The notes beneath the pieces were generated by a model. The model made no database searches. It was not told where the DNA came from and was given only the letters and a program-made list of their open reading frames with translations. Shown here one piece after another: positions 8,507 through 16,853 of a DNA stretch of 41,945 nucleotides (the first letter of the stretch is position 1; the number at the start of each line of letters is the position of its first letter). A program made the translations under genes and the position numbers. The stretch is from a bacterium (GTDB lineage Bacteria; Patescibacteriota; Saccharimonadia; Saccharimonadales; Saccharimonadaceae), in assembly GCA_030429935.1 (NCBI GenBank), contig JAUIGH010000003.1, forward strand, positions 1 to 41,945, given 5' to 3'.

Positions 8507-9418
8507 ATGCTCAAAAAACTTCTGGCTGTGCTCGTAATCTTGGCGACGTTTGGCGTGTTTGGCTACTACCTATACAACAACCCGGAGCAGCTGCGCTCAC
8601 TGGCTGGTCTCAGTCCACTGACGCTGGCCGGTCTGACGCTGGGTTATAGCCTGATGATCGGTATCAATGCGCTGATTTTGCACTGGTCGCTACACTTCGT
8701 CGGCTACCGCATCCGGCTACTGGAAAATCTCTTGCTGACCGGCTATTCGACGATTGTCAATTTCTTTGGACCGCTGCAGAGCGGGCCGGGTGTACGCGCT
8801 GTCTACCTCAAAAAACGCCACGGCGTCAAACTGCGCGATTTTACTGTCACGCTGGTGGTGTTTTATCTGTTTTTTGCGGCTATCAACGGCACGATATTAC
8901 TGCTCGCCCTGCTGTCACGGCTGTCATCGCCGCTTGCCTATCTGCTCACTATCCTCGGTGTGCTCGTCATCGGCGTGCTCGGATACGTACTAATCAGCAA
9001 AAACGCCAAATTCCGCCGAGCTTTGGACCTGATCAAACTACGCGACCGCAACTTGTGGCGCATCGCATTTGGTGCCGTGGCCTCGATCGCCTTTACCGGC
9101 TTTATCTACTACGTCGAGTTATCGCACGTCTCGGACGTCAGCATCGTCTCGGCACTCATCTACACCGCAGCAGCCAACTTCTCACTCTTCGTCGCTCTGA
9201 CGCCGGGCGCCATCGGCTTTCGTGAAGCGTTCGTGCTGTTCACCCAGCAGCTCCATGGCATCGACACGGCAACCATCCTGGGCGCCAACATCATCGACCG
9301 AGCATTTTATATCGTCTTTTTGCTTGTGCTCTTCATCGCCCTGCTGCTGGTCAACGCCCGCACTCGCTTTCGTTTTTCGGCGAATACCGACGATACCTCG
9401 AACGCACCGATGGGCTAG
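8507..9418 (+). CDS. Lysylphosphatidylglycerol synthase TM-region / UPF0104 family membrane protein
   Basis: Polytopic membrane protein of 303 residues with about seven or eight hydrophobic helices, resembling the flippase-like half of MprF (LPG_synthase_TM family). Typical features are the loop GPLQSGPGVRAVYLKK (about residues 87-102) and the late block ALTPGAIGFREAF. The soluble aminoacyl-transferase half of MprF is absent. In other bacteria such stand-alone proteins often sit beside polyprenyl-phosphate GT2 genes and are suspected of flipping lipid-linked sugars; here a GtrB-like GT2 is the divergent neighbour, which fits. The substrate is unknown. Confidence 0.82.
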   Translation: MLKKLLAVLVILATFGVFGYYLYNNPEQLRSLAGLSPLTLAGLTLGYSLMIGINALILHWSLHFVGYRIRLLENLLLTGYSTIVNFFGPLQSGPGVRAVYLKKRHGVKLRDFTVTLVVFYLFFAAINGTILLLALLSRLSSPLAYLLTILGVLVIGVLGYVLISKNAKFRRALDLIKLRDRNLWRIAFGAVASIAFTGFIYYVELSHVSDVSIVSALIYTAAANFSLFVALTPGAIGFREAFVLFTQQLHGIDTATILGANIIDRAFYIVFLLVLFIALLLVNARTRFRFSANTDDTSNAPMG

Positions 9419-9422
9419 CCGC

Positions 9423-9451
9423 TTGTGCTTTCTCGCAGCCTAGCGTATGCT
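9423..9451 (+). promoter_or_regulatory. Predicted promoter of the second CHAP gene
   Basis: TTGTGC (9423-9428) and TATGCT (9446-9451) are 17 nt apart. Transcription would begin near 9458, leaving a leader of about 29 nt made almost only of A and C and lacking a Shine-Dalgarno sequence. Confidence 0.5.
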
Positions 9452-9486
9452 ACGTATAAATCCACCTAACACAAACAACCACCACT

Positions 9487-11079
9487 ATGCTTCACCACCA
9501 CCGAAGTCACCTCACACCATCGTTTCAGCTCACTTCCGTGAGAGTATTCGCTCTATTTAGCTGCATGGTGCTCATTGCGACCCTGCTGGCACCATTCGCG
9601 TCGGCGAGTTCGAGCGCGCCGATTGTTTACCGCGGTGATCAGTGGTTCGGCGGCAGCGGCGTCAATGTCTGTACCAACACCAATGGTGGTGGCAGCAAAG
9701 ATTACTGTGGCAGCGAGCGCTATATCGGCGGTGTGGCGGGTGCGCGTTGGCAATGTGTCGAGATGGTGCAACGGTTCTACAAAAAAATGGGCTGGCACTC
9801 GGGTGTTTTTTCTGGCGTATGGTTGGCTCATGACATATACGACAGGGCTGCTCAAAATGGCTTCACCCGTCAAGCAAATGGCTCGATCACCAGCATTCAG
9901 CCTGGTGACATGATCATTCATCACAAAAACGAACGATTTACAGGTGGTGCGGGACACGTCGCCGTGGTCGACCGGATCTCCGGCAATATCATCTACGCCG
10001 TCGAGCAAAATAGCGGCAGCCCGACCGCTGCCTACACGCTGTCCGGCAAAACGCTCCACCGGCAGAGCATGGAGATGATCCGTGGCATCGTCAAACCACC
10101 GGTCGATTCGTCCAACCGCTCCTCTGGAGCAGCGACCAGTCTGAGTTATGTCACAGCACCAGACGGTCGGGCACAGCTGTTTTCTGGTGCGACTGATGGT
10201 CGTGTCCATCTGACGTCTTGGTCAGGTACTAACACCGCCGCGCGAACCACCAGTGCCATCAGCAGCCTGCCCGCAGCGGTCACCGCGCTCTCGTCGGTTG
10301 CTCGAACTGGTCAGCAGCCAGAGGTCTATGTCGGCACCGAAGCAGGTGCACTCTACCGTATTAGCGGAAGTGGCGCCAGCCGCACTACCGCGCGCATCGC
10401 GACGATCGGCTCGCCTATCCGCTCGCTGGCGGCCACCATGGATCCGTCTGGCAACCGGCACCTCTACACCGGCACTTCGTCTGGCACCGTGCACGCAACT
10501 ATCATCTCTGGCTCGAGTATCATGACGCAGCAAATCACGAACACCGGTTCGAGCATCAACAGCTTGGCTCTGGCCTCGAGCTCCAGTACGCCCGCACTTT
10601 ACACCGGCTCGCAAAACGGCCAGCTCCATCGCTTGACCTGGACGTGGTCAAACCCGACGTACACCTCGGCGCAAGTCTCCAGCTACGGCTCGGCCATTCG
10701 CTCGCTCTCAGTCGCTGGCTCGACTGTCTACGCGGCCGCCCAAGATGGTTCGATCTATCAGACCACCCGCGCTGATGCGAGCGCCGTGACGACCCGCCCC
10801 ACCCGCCACGGACTGCCAGCTACGGCGCTGGCTTATGATTCGTCACGATCGCTGCTGTACTCTGCCACTTCAGACGGCAAACTGTACCAAACTAATTGGT
10901 ATGCATCCACCCCAGAAACAATCTCCTTTGAGGCCGTCAACGGGTCACCATCTCAGCTGGTCTTCGCGCCGACCAGCAGCAACCAACAACGACTGTATAC
11001 CGCGTCCAGTAACGGGGGTATCTACCAACATCACTGGGGCGACGCAAAGCTCGGTGTGCTGCAGTTAGCGAGGCCCTGA
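9487..11079 (+). CDS. Secreted CHAP-domain wall hydrolase with a probable seven-bladed propeller
   Basis: Exported protein of 530 residues. A signal peptide with a hydrophobic core at about 19-37 ends near FASA-SSS (40). The CHAP domain (about 50-200) shows Cys90 (WQCVEM), His157 (GAGHVAVV) and the EQN block at 173-175, so it should be an active peptidoglycan amidase or endopeptidase. From about residue 212, seven related units follow, each with a (L/V)(Y/F)-(G/A)-DG-(L/V/I)(Y/H) core, such as LYTGSQNGQLHRLTW and LYSATSDGKLYQTNW; seven such strands predict one beta-propeller. The ATG lies at the end of a C/A-rich leader with no ribosome site. Binding and cutting of a wall is inferred. Confidence 0.87.
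   Translation: MLHHHRSHLTPSFQLTSVRVFALFSCMVLIATLLAPFASASSSAPIVYRGDQWFGGSGVNVCTNTNGGGSKDYCGSERYIGGVAGARWQCVEMVQRFYKKMGWHSGVFSGVWLAHDIYDRAAQNGFTRQANGSITSIQPGDMIIHHKNERFTGGAGHVAVVDRISGNIIYAVEQNSGSPTAAYTLSGKTLHRQSMEMIRGIVKPPVDSSNRSSGAATSLSYVTAPDGRAQLFSGATDGRVHLTSWSGTNTAARTTSAISSLPAAVTALSSVARTGQQPEVYVGTEAGALYRISGSGASRTTARIATIGSPIRSLAATMDPSGNRHLYTGTSSGTVHATIISGSSIMTQQITNTGSSINSLALASSSSTPALYTGSQNGQLHRLTWTWSNPTYTSAQVSSYGSAIRSLSVAGSTVYAAAQDGSIYQTTRADASAVTTRPTRHGLPATALAYDSSRSLLYSATSDGKLYQTNWYASTPETISFEAVNGSPSQLVFAPTSSNQQRLYTASSNGGIYQHHWGDAKLGVLQLARP
10120..11076 (+). repeat. Seven propeller-blade repeats in the second CHAP protein
   Basis: Blade cores in order begin QLFSGATDGRVH, EVYVGTEAGALY, HLYTGTSSGTVH, ALYTGSQNGQLH, TVYAAAQDGSIY, LLYSATSDGKLY and RLYTASSNGGIY. 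Spacing is about 40-47 residues. Their DNA is diverged. Confidence 0.7.
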
Positions 11080-11085
11080 TGTCCA

Positions 11086-11114
11086 TTGATTTTATGACGA
11101 TTATGCTTTATCAT
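11086..11114 (+). promoter_or_regulatory. Predicted promoter of the anchored acidic-stalk protein
   Basis: TTGATT (11086-11091) and TATCAT (11109-11114) with 17 nt between. Predicted start is near 11121. GAAGG lies at about 11140-11144, 13 nt before the ATG, a little far for a ribosome site. Confidence 0.4.
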
Positions 11115-11157
11115 ATATAAGAAGTAACCATCTAATTCTGAAGGTACAAAAACAAAC

Positions 11158-11730
11158 ATGCGGGTCCCTAACAAAAAATCACCAAAAAAAATCATTATCA
11201 CCAGCTCCGTCGTTGTCGCGCTACTCGTGACGAGCGGGCTTGTCTACGCCTTTCGCGAAGATATCGGCCTCGTGAACGGTAGAGAGGACACGGCGAATTA
11301 CGATCGTCCGACCGATGAGCAGCTCGAGGGTGAAGCTACTGCCGAGCAAACCCAAGACGATGCCGATGCCGACGCGAATACAGCGAACGAAGCCGACCTC
11401 CAGGACAACGCCGACTCGCGCGACGGCACAGCAGAATCAGCCGCCAACGAAGTCATCATCAGCTCCGTAAACCAAGATGGCAACACCCTGGCTATCCGCA
11501 CCATCATTCAGCCACTCGTCGACGGCGGCACCTGCACCCTGGCTATGAGTAAAGCCGGCCAGAGTCCGGTACGCCAAACCGCCAGCGTCCAAGCCATGCC
11601 GAGCTATTCAACCTGCCAAGGCTTCAACATCGATGTGTCTGACCTCGCAAAAGGCAGCTGGAATCTAGAGATTACCTACTCGAACAATGGTCAAAGTGTA
11701 AGCGGAAAGGGTACTGCAGTAGTGCGGTAG
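11158..11730 (+). CDS. Membrane-anchored protein with acidic linker and small extracellular domain
   Basis: No family recognised. It has 190 residues: a basic N-terminus (RVPNKKSPKK), one membrane helix at about 12-31, then a low-complexity stalk rich in Asp, Glu, Ala and Thr (about 42-95), then a domain of about 90 residues with two cysteines (GGTCTLAM and YSTCQGF) likely to form a disulfide outside the cell. The domain's alternating beta-like pattern ending in GSWNLEITYSNNGQSVSG suggests an immunoglobulin-like fold. It sits 12 nt before the lysozyme-like gene, so the two are probably co-transcribed and may act together at the surface. Confidence 0.75.
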   Translation: MRVPNKKSPKKIIITSSVVVALLVTSGLVYAFREDIGLVNGREDTANYDRPTDEQLEGEATAEQTQDDADADANTANEADLQDNADSRDGTAESAANEVIISSVNQDGNTLAIRTIIQPLVDGGTCTLAMSKAGQSPVRQTASVQAMPSYSTCQGFNIDVSDLAKGSWNLEITYSNNGQSVSGKGTAVVR

Positions 11731-11742
11731 TGGTTTAATATC

Positions 11743-13707
11743 ATGAAGTCGTTAGTATCAAATCGAGATGCAGTCGCAAAAACAGTCTTCATTTTTGGCG
11801 CAATTTTGCTGATGGGTATTCTCGCCACTAGTCTCTACACATTCAAGAGTAATTATGCGGTAGCACGGCAGGCGTTTAATGCTGAGAATATAATGAGCGA
11901 TCAAGTCATGCGCCATCAATCCATGACGACAGCAGAGATCCAGAGATTTCTAGACTCGAAGGGAGTTGAGTGCACCAGTGGTAATAACTGCCTAAAAAAT
12001 TATCGTCAAAACGGTAAAAATGCATCTCAAATCATTTATGAAATTGGTCAACAGTACCGCATAAATCCTCAGGTGTTGATCGTTCTACTGCAAAAAGAAG
12101 CTGGTCTTGTGACTATTAATAACCCGGCGACTTGGCGATACAACTCAGCTACAGGCTACGGCTGCCCCGACAGCACACCTGGAGTTTGCAACAGCACCTA
12201 TCTAGGCTTCACGAATCAGCTTCGCTGGGCAGCAACTATGTTTGACGCCATTCTGCGTGATAGTCCTACCTGGTACGCGCCATACATTGTAGGTAGTAAC
12301 CGTATTCTTTACCATCCCCACAACGACTGCGGCACTCAGCGCGTGAATATAAAAAATCGTGCGACTGCCGCACTCTACAGCTACACACCATATGTTCCAA
12401 ATCGTGCAGCACTAAACGCTGGCTATGGAACAGGCGATCGCTGCAGTTCATACGGTAATCGTAATTTTTTCAATTACTACACTGACTGGTTTGGAGATCC
12501 TCTAAAAGAGGCTGACTACACACAACCAAGTATATCCTCGCCTACTTTCAGCGTGAGTACGCTTCTAGGATCAGCCCCAGCAAAACTTCCAAAGACTGGA
12601 AACTTCGGTGAATATATCTCCACACTCAACGGCTACAATTCGTTAAATATCTTTTACTACAACGAAACCTCTAAAACATTGAATCGTGCATGGTACGCCT
12701 CGGGCAAGTGGCGAGATGGTGTCGTGGACGGATCAAGCACTACAGCAGGTCGAGTAACGAGCGATGTTGGTAAATACATTACCTCTTTGTACGATTCTGA
12801 TAATCGAAGGATCCATCTTTTTTACCACAACGCTACGAACGGTAGCATACGGCATGCTGAGTTCAACGAGCTAACGAGCACTTGGAATTTTACTTCGCTT
12901 GAAGGTCCCGATGGCCTACATAACAGCTCTGCCGTAAATGGCGTCGGTATAAGTGCTGCGCTATCGGATAATGGAACATTGCACGTATCGTACTACGATA
13001 ATGTCAATGGTATTTTGCGGCACGCATCGCGAAAGGCTAACGGCTCATGGTCATTCAGGACACTCGACGGAAGTAACGGATCGGCATCCGGCAGAGGCGG
13101 AATAAACACTGGGATGAACCCTTCAATGTTCACCAGAGGAGACGATCCCCATGTATATTATTACGATAAGACAAACGGGAACTTACGGCACGCATGGCTC
13201 AAGAATAACACTTGGAGCTTCGAGACCATGGACGGTAGTTATGGTTCGATCTCGGGATGGGGTGGTGTCGACACGGGTATGGAACCGCACGCATTCTTAA
13301 AAGATGGGAACCATCATATCTACTACTATGATGTAACGAACCGGAATCTCAGGCACGCTTGGCTGAAAAACGGTGCCTGGAGATTCGAAACCATAAATGG
13401 CAGCAAGGGCTCACGCATTGGCGAATCAGCAGATGTTGGCATGAAGCCGCACGTTGCAACACTTAGGGATATAACCTACGTATTCTACTACAATGAAACC
13501 TCATCAGCATGGTCTTACGCCACGCTCGACGCTAACGGCTGGAATGATTACGACCTCGATGGCACATACATATCTCAAACGAAAGATAATCACGGTGTTG
13601 GGGGAATGTTACAGGGTGCATTTTACGATAATGGCCAATCTTTACATCTATTTTATGGTGGATCTTCTGAGAATATCGTTCATGCCTGGACACGCGGTGA
13701 ACGTTAA
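11743..13707 (+). CDS. Lysozyme-like / 'hemagglutinin-like' exported protein with seven C-terminal repeats
   Basis: Exported, probably membrane-anchored protein of 654 residues. A membrane segment lies at about 13-33. Residues 45-255 hold a domain with lysozyme or transglycosylase character: IIYEIGQQYRINPQVL followed by LLQKEAG, with Glu119 as candidate acid, then QLRWAATMFDA and conserved cysteines; similar proteins are often labelled hemagglutinin. Residues 288-654 hold seven units of about 48-60 residues with cores such as HVYYYDKTNGNLRHAWLKN and a closing W-F-T-DG, similar in layout to fungal fucose-lectin or sialidase-type propellers. It is AT-richer at the 5' part than the upstream genes. 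Function as an adhesin plus glycan cleaver is inferred. Confidence 0.75.
   Translation: MKSLVSNRDAVAKTVFIFGAILLMGILATSLYTFKSNYAVARQAFNAENIMSDQVMRHQSMTTAEIQRFLDSKGVECTSGNNCLKNYRQNGKNASQIIYEIGQQYRINPQVLIVLLQKEAGLVTINNPATWRYNSATGYGCPDSTPGVCNSTYLGFTNQLRWAATMFDAILRDSPTWYAPYIVGSNRILYHPHNDCGTQRVNIKNRATAALYSYTPYVPNRAALNAGYGTGDRCSSYGNRNFFNYYTDWFGDPLKEADYTQPSISSPTFSVSTLLGSAPAKLPKTGNFGEYISTLNGYNSLNIFYYNETSKTLNRAWYASGKWRDGVVDGSSTTAGRVTSDVGKYITSLYDSDNRRIHLFYHNATNGSIRHAEFNELTSTWNFTSLEGPDGLHNSSAVNGVGISAALSDNGTLHVSYYDNVNGILRHASRKANGSWSFRTLDGSNGSASGRGGINTGMNPSMFTRGDDPHVYYYDKTNGNLRHAWLKNNTWSFETMDGSYGSISGWGGVDTGMEPHAFLKDGNHHIYYYDVTNRNLRHAWLKNGAWRFETINGSKGSRIGESADVGMKPHVATLRDITYVFYYNETSSAWSYATLDANGWNDYDLDGTYISQTKDNHGVGGMLQGAFYDNGQSLHLFYGGSSENIVHAWTRGER
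12604..13704 (+). repeat. Seven YYYDxxNxxLRHAW-type repeats
   Basis: Cores in order: IFYYNETSKTLNRAW, LFYHNATNGSIRHAE, VSYYDNVNGILRHAS, VYYYDKTNGNLRHAW, IYYYDVTNRNLRHAW, VFYYNETSSAWSYAT, LFYGGSSENIVHAW. Units 4 and 5 are the most alike and share the linker type DGSYGS / NGSKGS, suggesting the latest duplication. Confidence 0.7.
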
Positions 13708-13899
13708 TTTACCTGACAAGACATGTCTACACTAGCAGTCGGCTTCAGTTACTTCACGGGTTGCTCAATTACAGATCATGCTTCTCACAACATGAAACGC
13801 ATCAGTATTAATCCGCACATTTACGTTACTGATAAATTTAGTAAAGTAACCAGAGGGTAAAGCTAGTTAGCAACTTTGTGCGTTGGCTGTGTCGATAAG
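13708..13899 (+). other. Gap between convergent genes; no gene seen
   Basis: No open frame of merit and no T-tract terminator is visible in these 192 nt. The only structure is an inverted repeat GTTACT (13825-13830) / AGTAAC (13845-13850) with a 14-nt loop and no following T run. Confidence 0.5.
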
Positions 13900-15687
13900 C
13901 TAAATTATTTTATTTCGTCTCAAATAGGCGATCAGTCGATTTGTATTTCGTCCATCGTTATATTCGTTTATTCGTTTGTACCTTTTTTTATATTTTGGAG
14001 GCATCACATAATCACGTTTTATAGCTTTTCTAACTTCGTCTATGAGACTCTCGTCTGTGTACGCAGCGGGACCATCAGCATTACCCTGCGTTAGGGCTGA
14101 TTTAGCTCTGTAGTTTTCTTCGAGATACTTTCGCTCTTTCCAAAAATAGATCGGGTAGGCACCCGCCAAATGAGCATCGTACGAGGCAGATGAGAAATCT
14201 GTTATAAATATTCTAGCGGACTCGACTGCTGCTGTAACATTTGGTTCAATATTTTTACTAAATTCAGGGAATATTGAGACGATATACTCTGCAAATTTTG
14301 GGTGAGAGGTTACTACAAAATTTTCCAACAACTTCTCTTTCTTGAATAGATAAAGCAATTCTCGAATTGCCTGATAATACGAAGTTTCCTCGATACGCCC
14401 GGCATTAACAAGACCTTCCTCCCAGTAGCGGTATGTTGGCATATAGACAATCTTGTCCCGGACTGTCTCCTTTTGCATGTCAAACTTGGGTAGCCCACAT
14501 TTTATAAGCTCTTTGCGCTTATAGCCCATTTTATAAAACTGTGTTGCCTCGAGTTCTGAGCTGATAACAGACCTATAGACATTGACTTCGCTATTTGCTT
14601 TATAGAATCCTCGGGCTGCTGGATTTTCAACAGGTTTTGCAAACATGATGCCGTGCTGGAGAAATATGAGTGGCTTCTTCGCGATAACTCTCCGTAGTGT
14701 GTTCAGGTATATCCTGGGATTGAATAGGTGGAAGCTTAATTCGGAAGATATCAAATAGCTCGAAGCATACGTATAGAAGAAATGCCTAAAGCTATATTTC
14801 GCTATGAGCTTTGATCTATACTGCTTTTTGATCTGTTTGAAATTTGCATTCGTCTTGTCTAGGATAAAATAATTCTTCGATCTAAGGTCAGTCAGGTCCG
14901 CCACTTTTGTAAAAACATAGAAGCCAGACTCCTCTGCGCGCATACTTTCTTTTTCGAAGAATAAATTGATATTTTTTTTCGGCTCATAAACCCGTGACAA
15001 AATATAGGCCAGACGGTTTTTCAATATATTTCGGGTCTTGTAGAGTTCGTCGTACGGTATTCGCGAAATAGTCAGCTTGTTTGTTTGACCCATCGTGCGT
15101 ATAGCTACCACGAAATCACCGACTAGCTTTCTTGCAAGAATTATGGGCGTCAGGCTTTGTGACTTAACAAACCTGAAAGAGCGTATAGGCATTGCAAATC
15201 CTTCGGTATCCTGAATCCAGAGAGGATTATGCATTTGCTCATTTGAAAATACGGCCTTTTGCAGATCTACTACGAAAAAAGCGATTCTTCTGAGCCCATA
15301 TATACCGGCAAACGGTCTTTTGATGTCTGTTTCGTAGTTAGACAGAGTAACACTATCAAGTTCGCGATACGGCATAGTTCCGTCATGGTGGAACGTACCA
15401 ATGAAAAAGATTTTATGTCTAGTAAATATCGGTACAAACCTAGTGTGCGGCCTGTAGTATATATCAATCCAGGACGTAGCGTAGAGATTGTCGTCTCTTG
15501 TGTAAAATATTATTTTTCTTGAACCAACTGTAAACCTGTGGAGTAACTTGTTTGTACCCAGATCGACACCTGAAATTAGTTTTAGCGGCCGTCTTATTTC
15601 CTTCGTGGGAACTTTCAACGTATTGCCGTTGTATTGGATCTTGAAGCTCGATTTGAGTGCCGTAATGTGCAGCTTTGGACTACTCAT
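13900..15687 (-). CDS. CDP-glycerol glycerophosphotransferase-like polymer transferase (TagF/TagB family)
   Basis: Likely transfers glycerol-phosphate or another alditol-phosphate to a growing teichoic-acid-like chain at the cytoplasmic face. The C-terminal 300 residues carry the family pattern: FLQHGIMF (first catalytic-type His), CGLPKFD, APTYR-like MPTYRYWEEG, VTSHPKF (second His) and TDFSSASYD. The N-terminal 280 residues resemble no domain I can name and may be a wall-polymer recognition region. It is the last gene of the seven-gene minus-strand operon, 2 nt after wecB, and lies in the AT-rich island. A second member of the family lies at 19386; they may act as primer and polymerase. The actual phospho-alditol is unknown. 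Confidence 0.82.
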   Translation of the reverse strand: MSSPKLHITALKSSFKIQYNGNTLKVPTKEIRRPLKLISGVDLGTNKLLHRFTVGSRKIIFYTRDDNLYATSWIDIYYRPHTRFVPIFTRHKIFFIGTFHHDGTMPYRELDSVTLSNYETDIKRPFAGIYGLRRIAFFVVDLQKAVFSNEQMHNPLWIQDTEGFAMPIRSFRFVKSQSLTPIILARKLVGDFVVAIRTMGQTNKLTISRIPYDELYKTRNILKNRLAYILSRVYEPKKNINLFFEKESMRAEESGFYVFTKVADLTDLRSKNYFILDKTNANFKQIKKQYRSKLIAKYSFRHFFYTYASSYLISSELSFHLFNPRIYLNTLRRVIAKKPLIFLQHGIMFAKPVENPAARGFYKANSEVNVYRSVISSELEATQFYKMGYKRKELIKCGLPKFDMQKETVRDKIVYMPTYRYWEEGLVNAGRIEETSYYQAIRELLYLFKKEKLLENFVVTSHPKFAEYIVSIFPEFSKNIEPNVTAAVESARIFITDFSSASYDAHLAGAYPIYFWKERKYLEENYRAKSALTQGNADGPAAYTDESLIDEVRKAIKRDYVMPPKYKKRYKRINEYNDGRNTNRLIAYLRRNKII

Positions 15688-15689
15688 TT

Positions 15690-16790
15690 TCAGAGTACTT
15701 TCTCCAAGATATCCGCAATCTGCATTGAGGCCGTGCCATCACCATAAGGATTCTTTGCGTCTTTGAAACTGCTGTAATAATCCTCGTCACTGAGTAGTTT
15801 GTCTACTTCTTCTACGATCCGATCTTTATCAGTGCCGACCATGACCAAGGTGCCAGCTTCAATTCCCTCTGGTCTTTCTGTAGTATCTCGCAGAACAAGA
15901 ACAGGTTTGCCGAGTGATGGGGCTTCTTCTTGCACTCCACCGCTGTCAGACAAAATAATTTTACTTCTAGACATGAAATTATGGAAGTCGGTAACGCCTA
16001 GTGGTTCTATCATTTTGATTTGATCAATACCCTGAAGTTCCTCTTCGGCTAGCTGTCTCACCAGTGGGTTTAGATGGACCGGAAACACAAATTTCACATC
16101 ATCATGGCGTCCGACAATTTCTTTCACTGCCCTAAATATATGACGCATCGGCTCGCCCAAGTTCTCACGGCGGTGAGTTGTCAATAAAATCATCTTGCTA
16201 TCACTAACCCAGTCGATAACCTCGTTAGTGTAGTCATCGCTCACCGTGTATTTCATTGCATCAATCGCGGTATTACCTGTGACGTAAATATTGCTATTTT
16301 GATCTTTTCTCTCGGCTAGCAAATTACTTTTGGATAGTTCCGTTGGGGCAAAGTGATAATCCGCGATACTGCCAACAATTTGTCGGTTCACTTCCTCTGG
16401 ATATGGAGAATACTTATTATACGTCCGCAGACCAGCCTCGACATGTCCAACTGGCGTGGAATTATAATAGGCTGCTAGTGCGCCTGCCATTGTCGTGGTC
16501 GTGTCACCGTGCACTAGAAGCACATCTGGTTTCTCTTCTTTAATTATACTTTCTAGACCCTTCAGAACTCTCTCTGTGATATCTGTCAGCGTTTGACCCT
16601 GCTTCATGATATTAATATCGTGATCAGAATCAATATCAAAAATTTCCATCACTTGATCGAGCATTTGTCGATGCTGGGCAGTTACACAAACTTTTACGTC
16701 AAAAGTTTTACGCCGAGCCAACTCCTTGATCAAAGGTGCCATTTTGATTGCCTCCGGACGTGTGCCAAATACTAGCATAACTTTCTTCAT
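15690..16790 (-). CDS. wecB: UDP-N-acetylglucosamine 2-epimerase (non-hydrolysing)
   Basis: Converts UDP-GlcNAc to UDP-ManNAc, the donor for the linkage unit of wall teichoic acids or for ManNAc-containing capsules. Length is 366 residues. Seen motifs: FGTRPEAIKMAPL at the N-terminus, GDTTTTMAGA, HVEAGLRTY, TTHRREN and SDSGGVQEEAPSLGKPVLVLR, covering the active-site and UDP-binding residues. The start at 16790 (MKKVMLVFGTRPE) is supported by GAGAGGAG upstream; an in-frame start at 16817 has no such support. It sits between the Stealth gene and a TagF-like gene, which ties ManNAc to this polymer. Confidence 0.96.
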   Translation of the reverse strand: MKKVMLVFGTRPEAIKMAPLIKELARRKTFDVKVCVTAQHRQMLDQVMEIFDIDSDHDINIMKQGQTLTDITERVLKGLESIIKEEKPDVLLVHGDTTTTMAGALAAYYNSTPVGHVEAGLRTYNKYSPYPEEVNRQIVGSIADYHFAPTELSKSNLLAERKDQNSNIYVTGNTAIDAMKYTVSDDYTNEVIDWVSDSKMILLTTHRRENLGEPMRHIFRAVKEIVGRHDDVKFVFPVHLNPLVRQLAEEELQGIDQIKMIEPLGVTDFHNFMSRSKIILSDSGGVQEEAPSLGKPVLVLRDTTERPEGIEAGTLVMVGTDKDRIVEEVDKLLSDEDYYSSFKDAKNPYGDGTASMQIADILEKVL

Positions 16791-16853
16791 AAGTACTCCT
16801 CTCTTAGCGTCTACCACCCATGATACCCTACCTTTGCGTGAGTATGTGTTGCT

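Noticed and set aside
13825-13850. Inverted repeat GTTACT/AGTAAC as a bidirectional terminator
   Set aside because: Six weak pairs, a 14-nt loop and no T tract on either strand.
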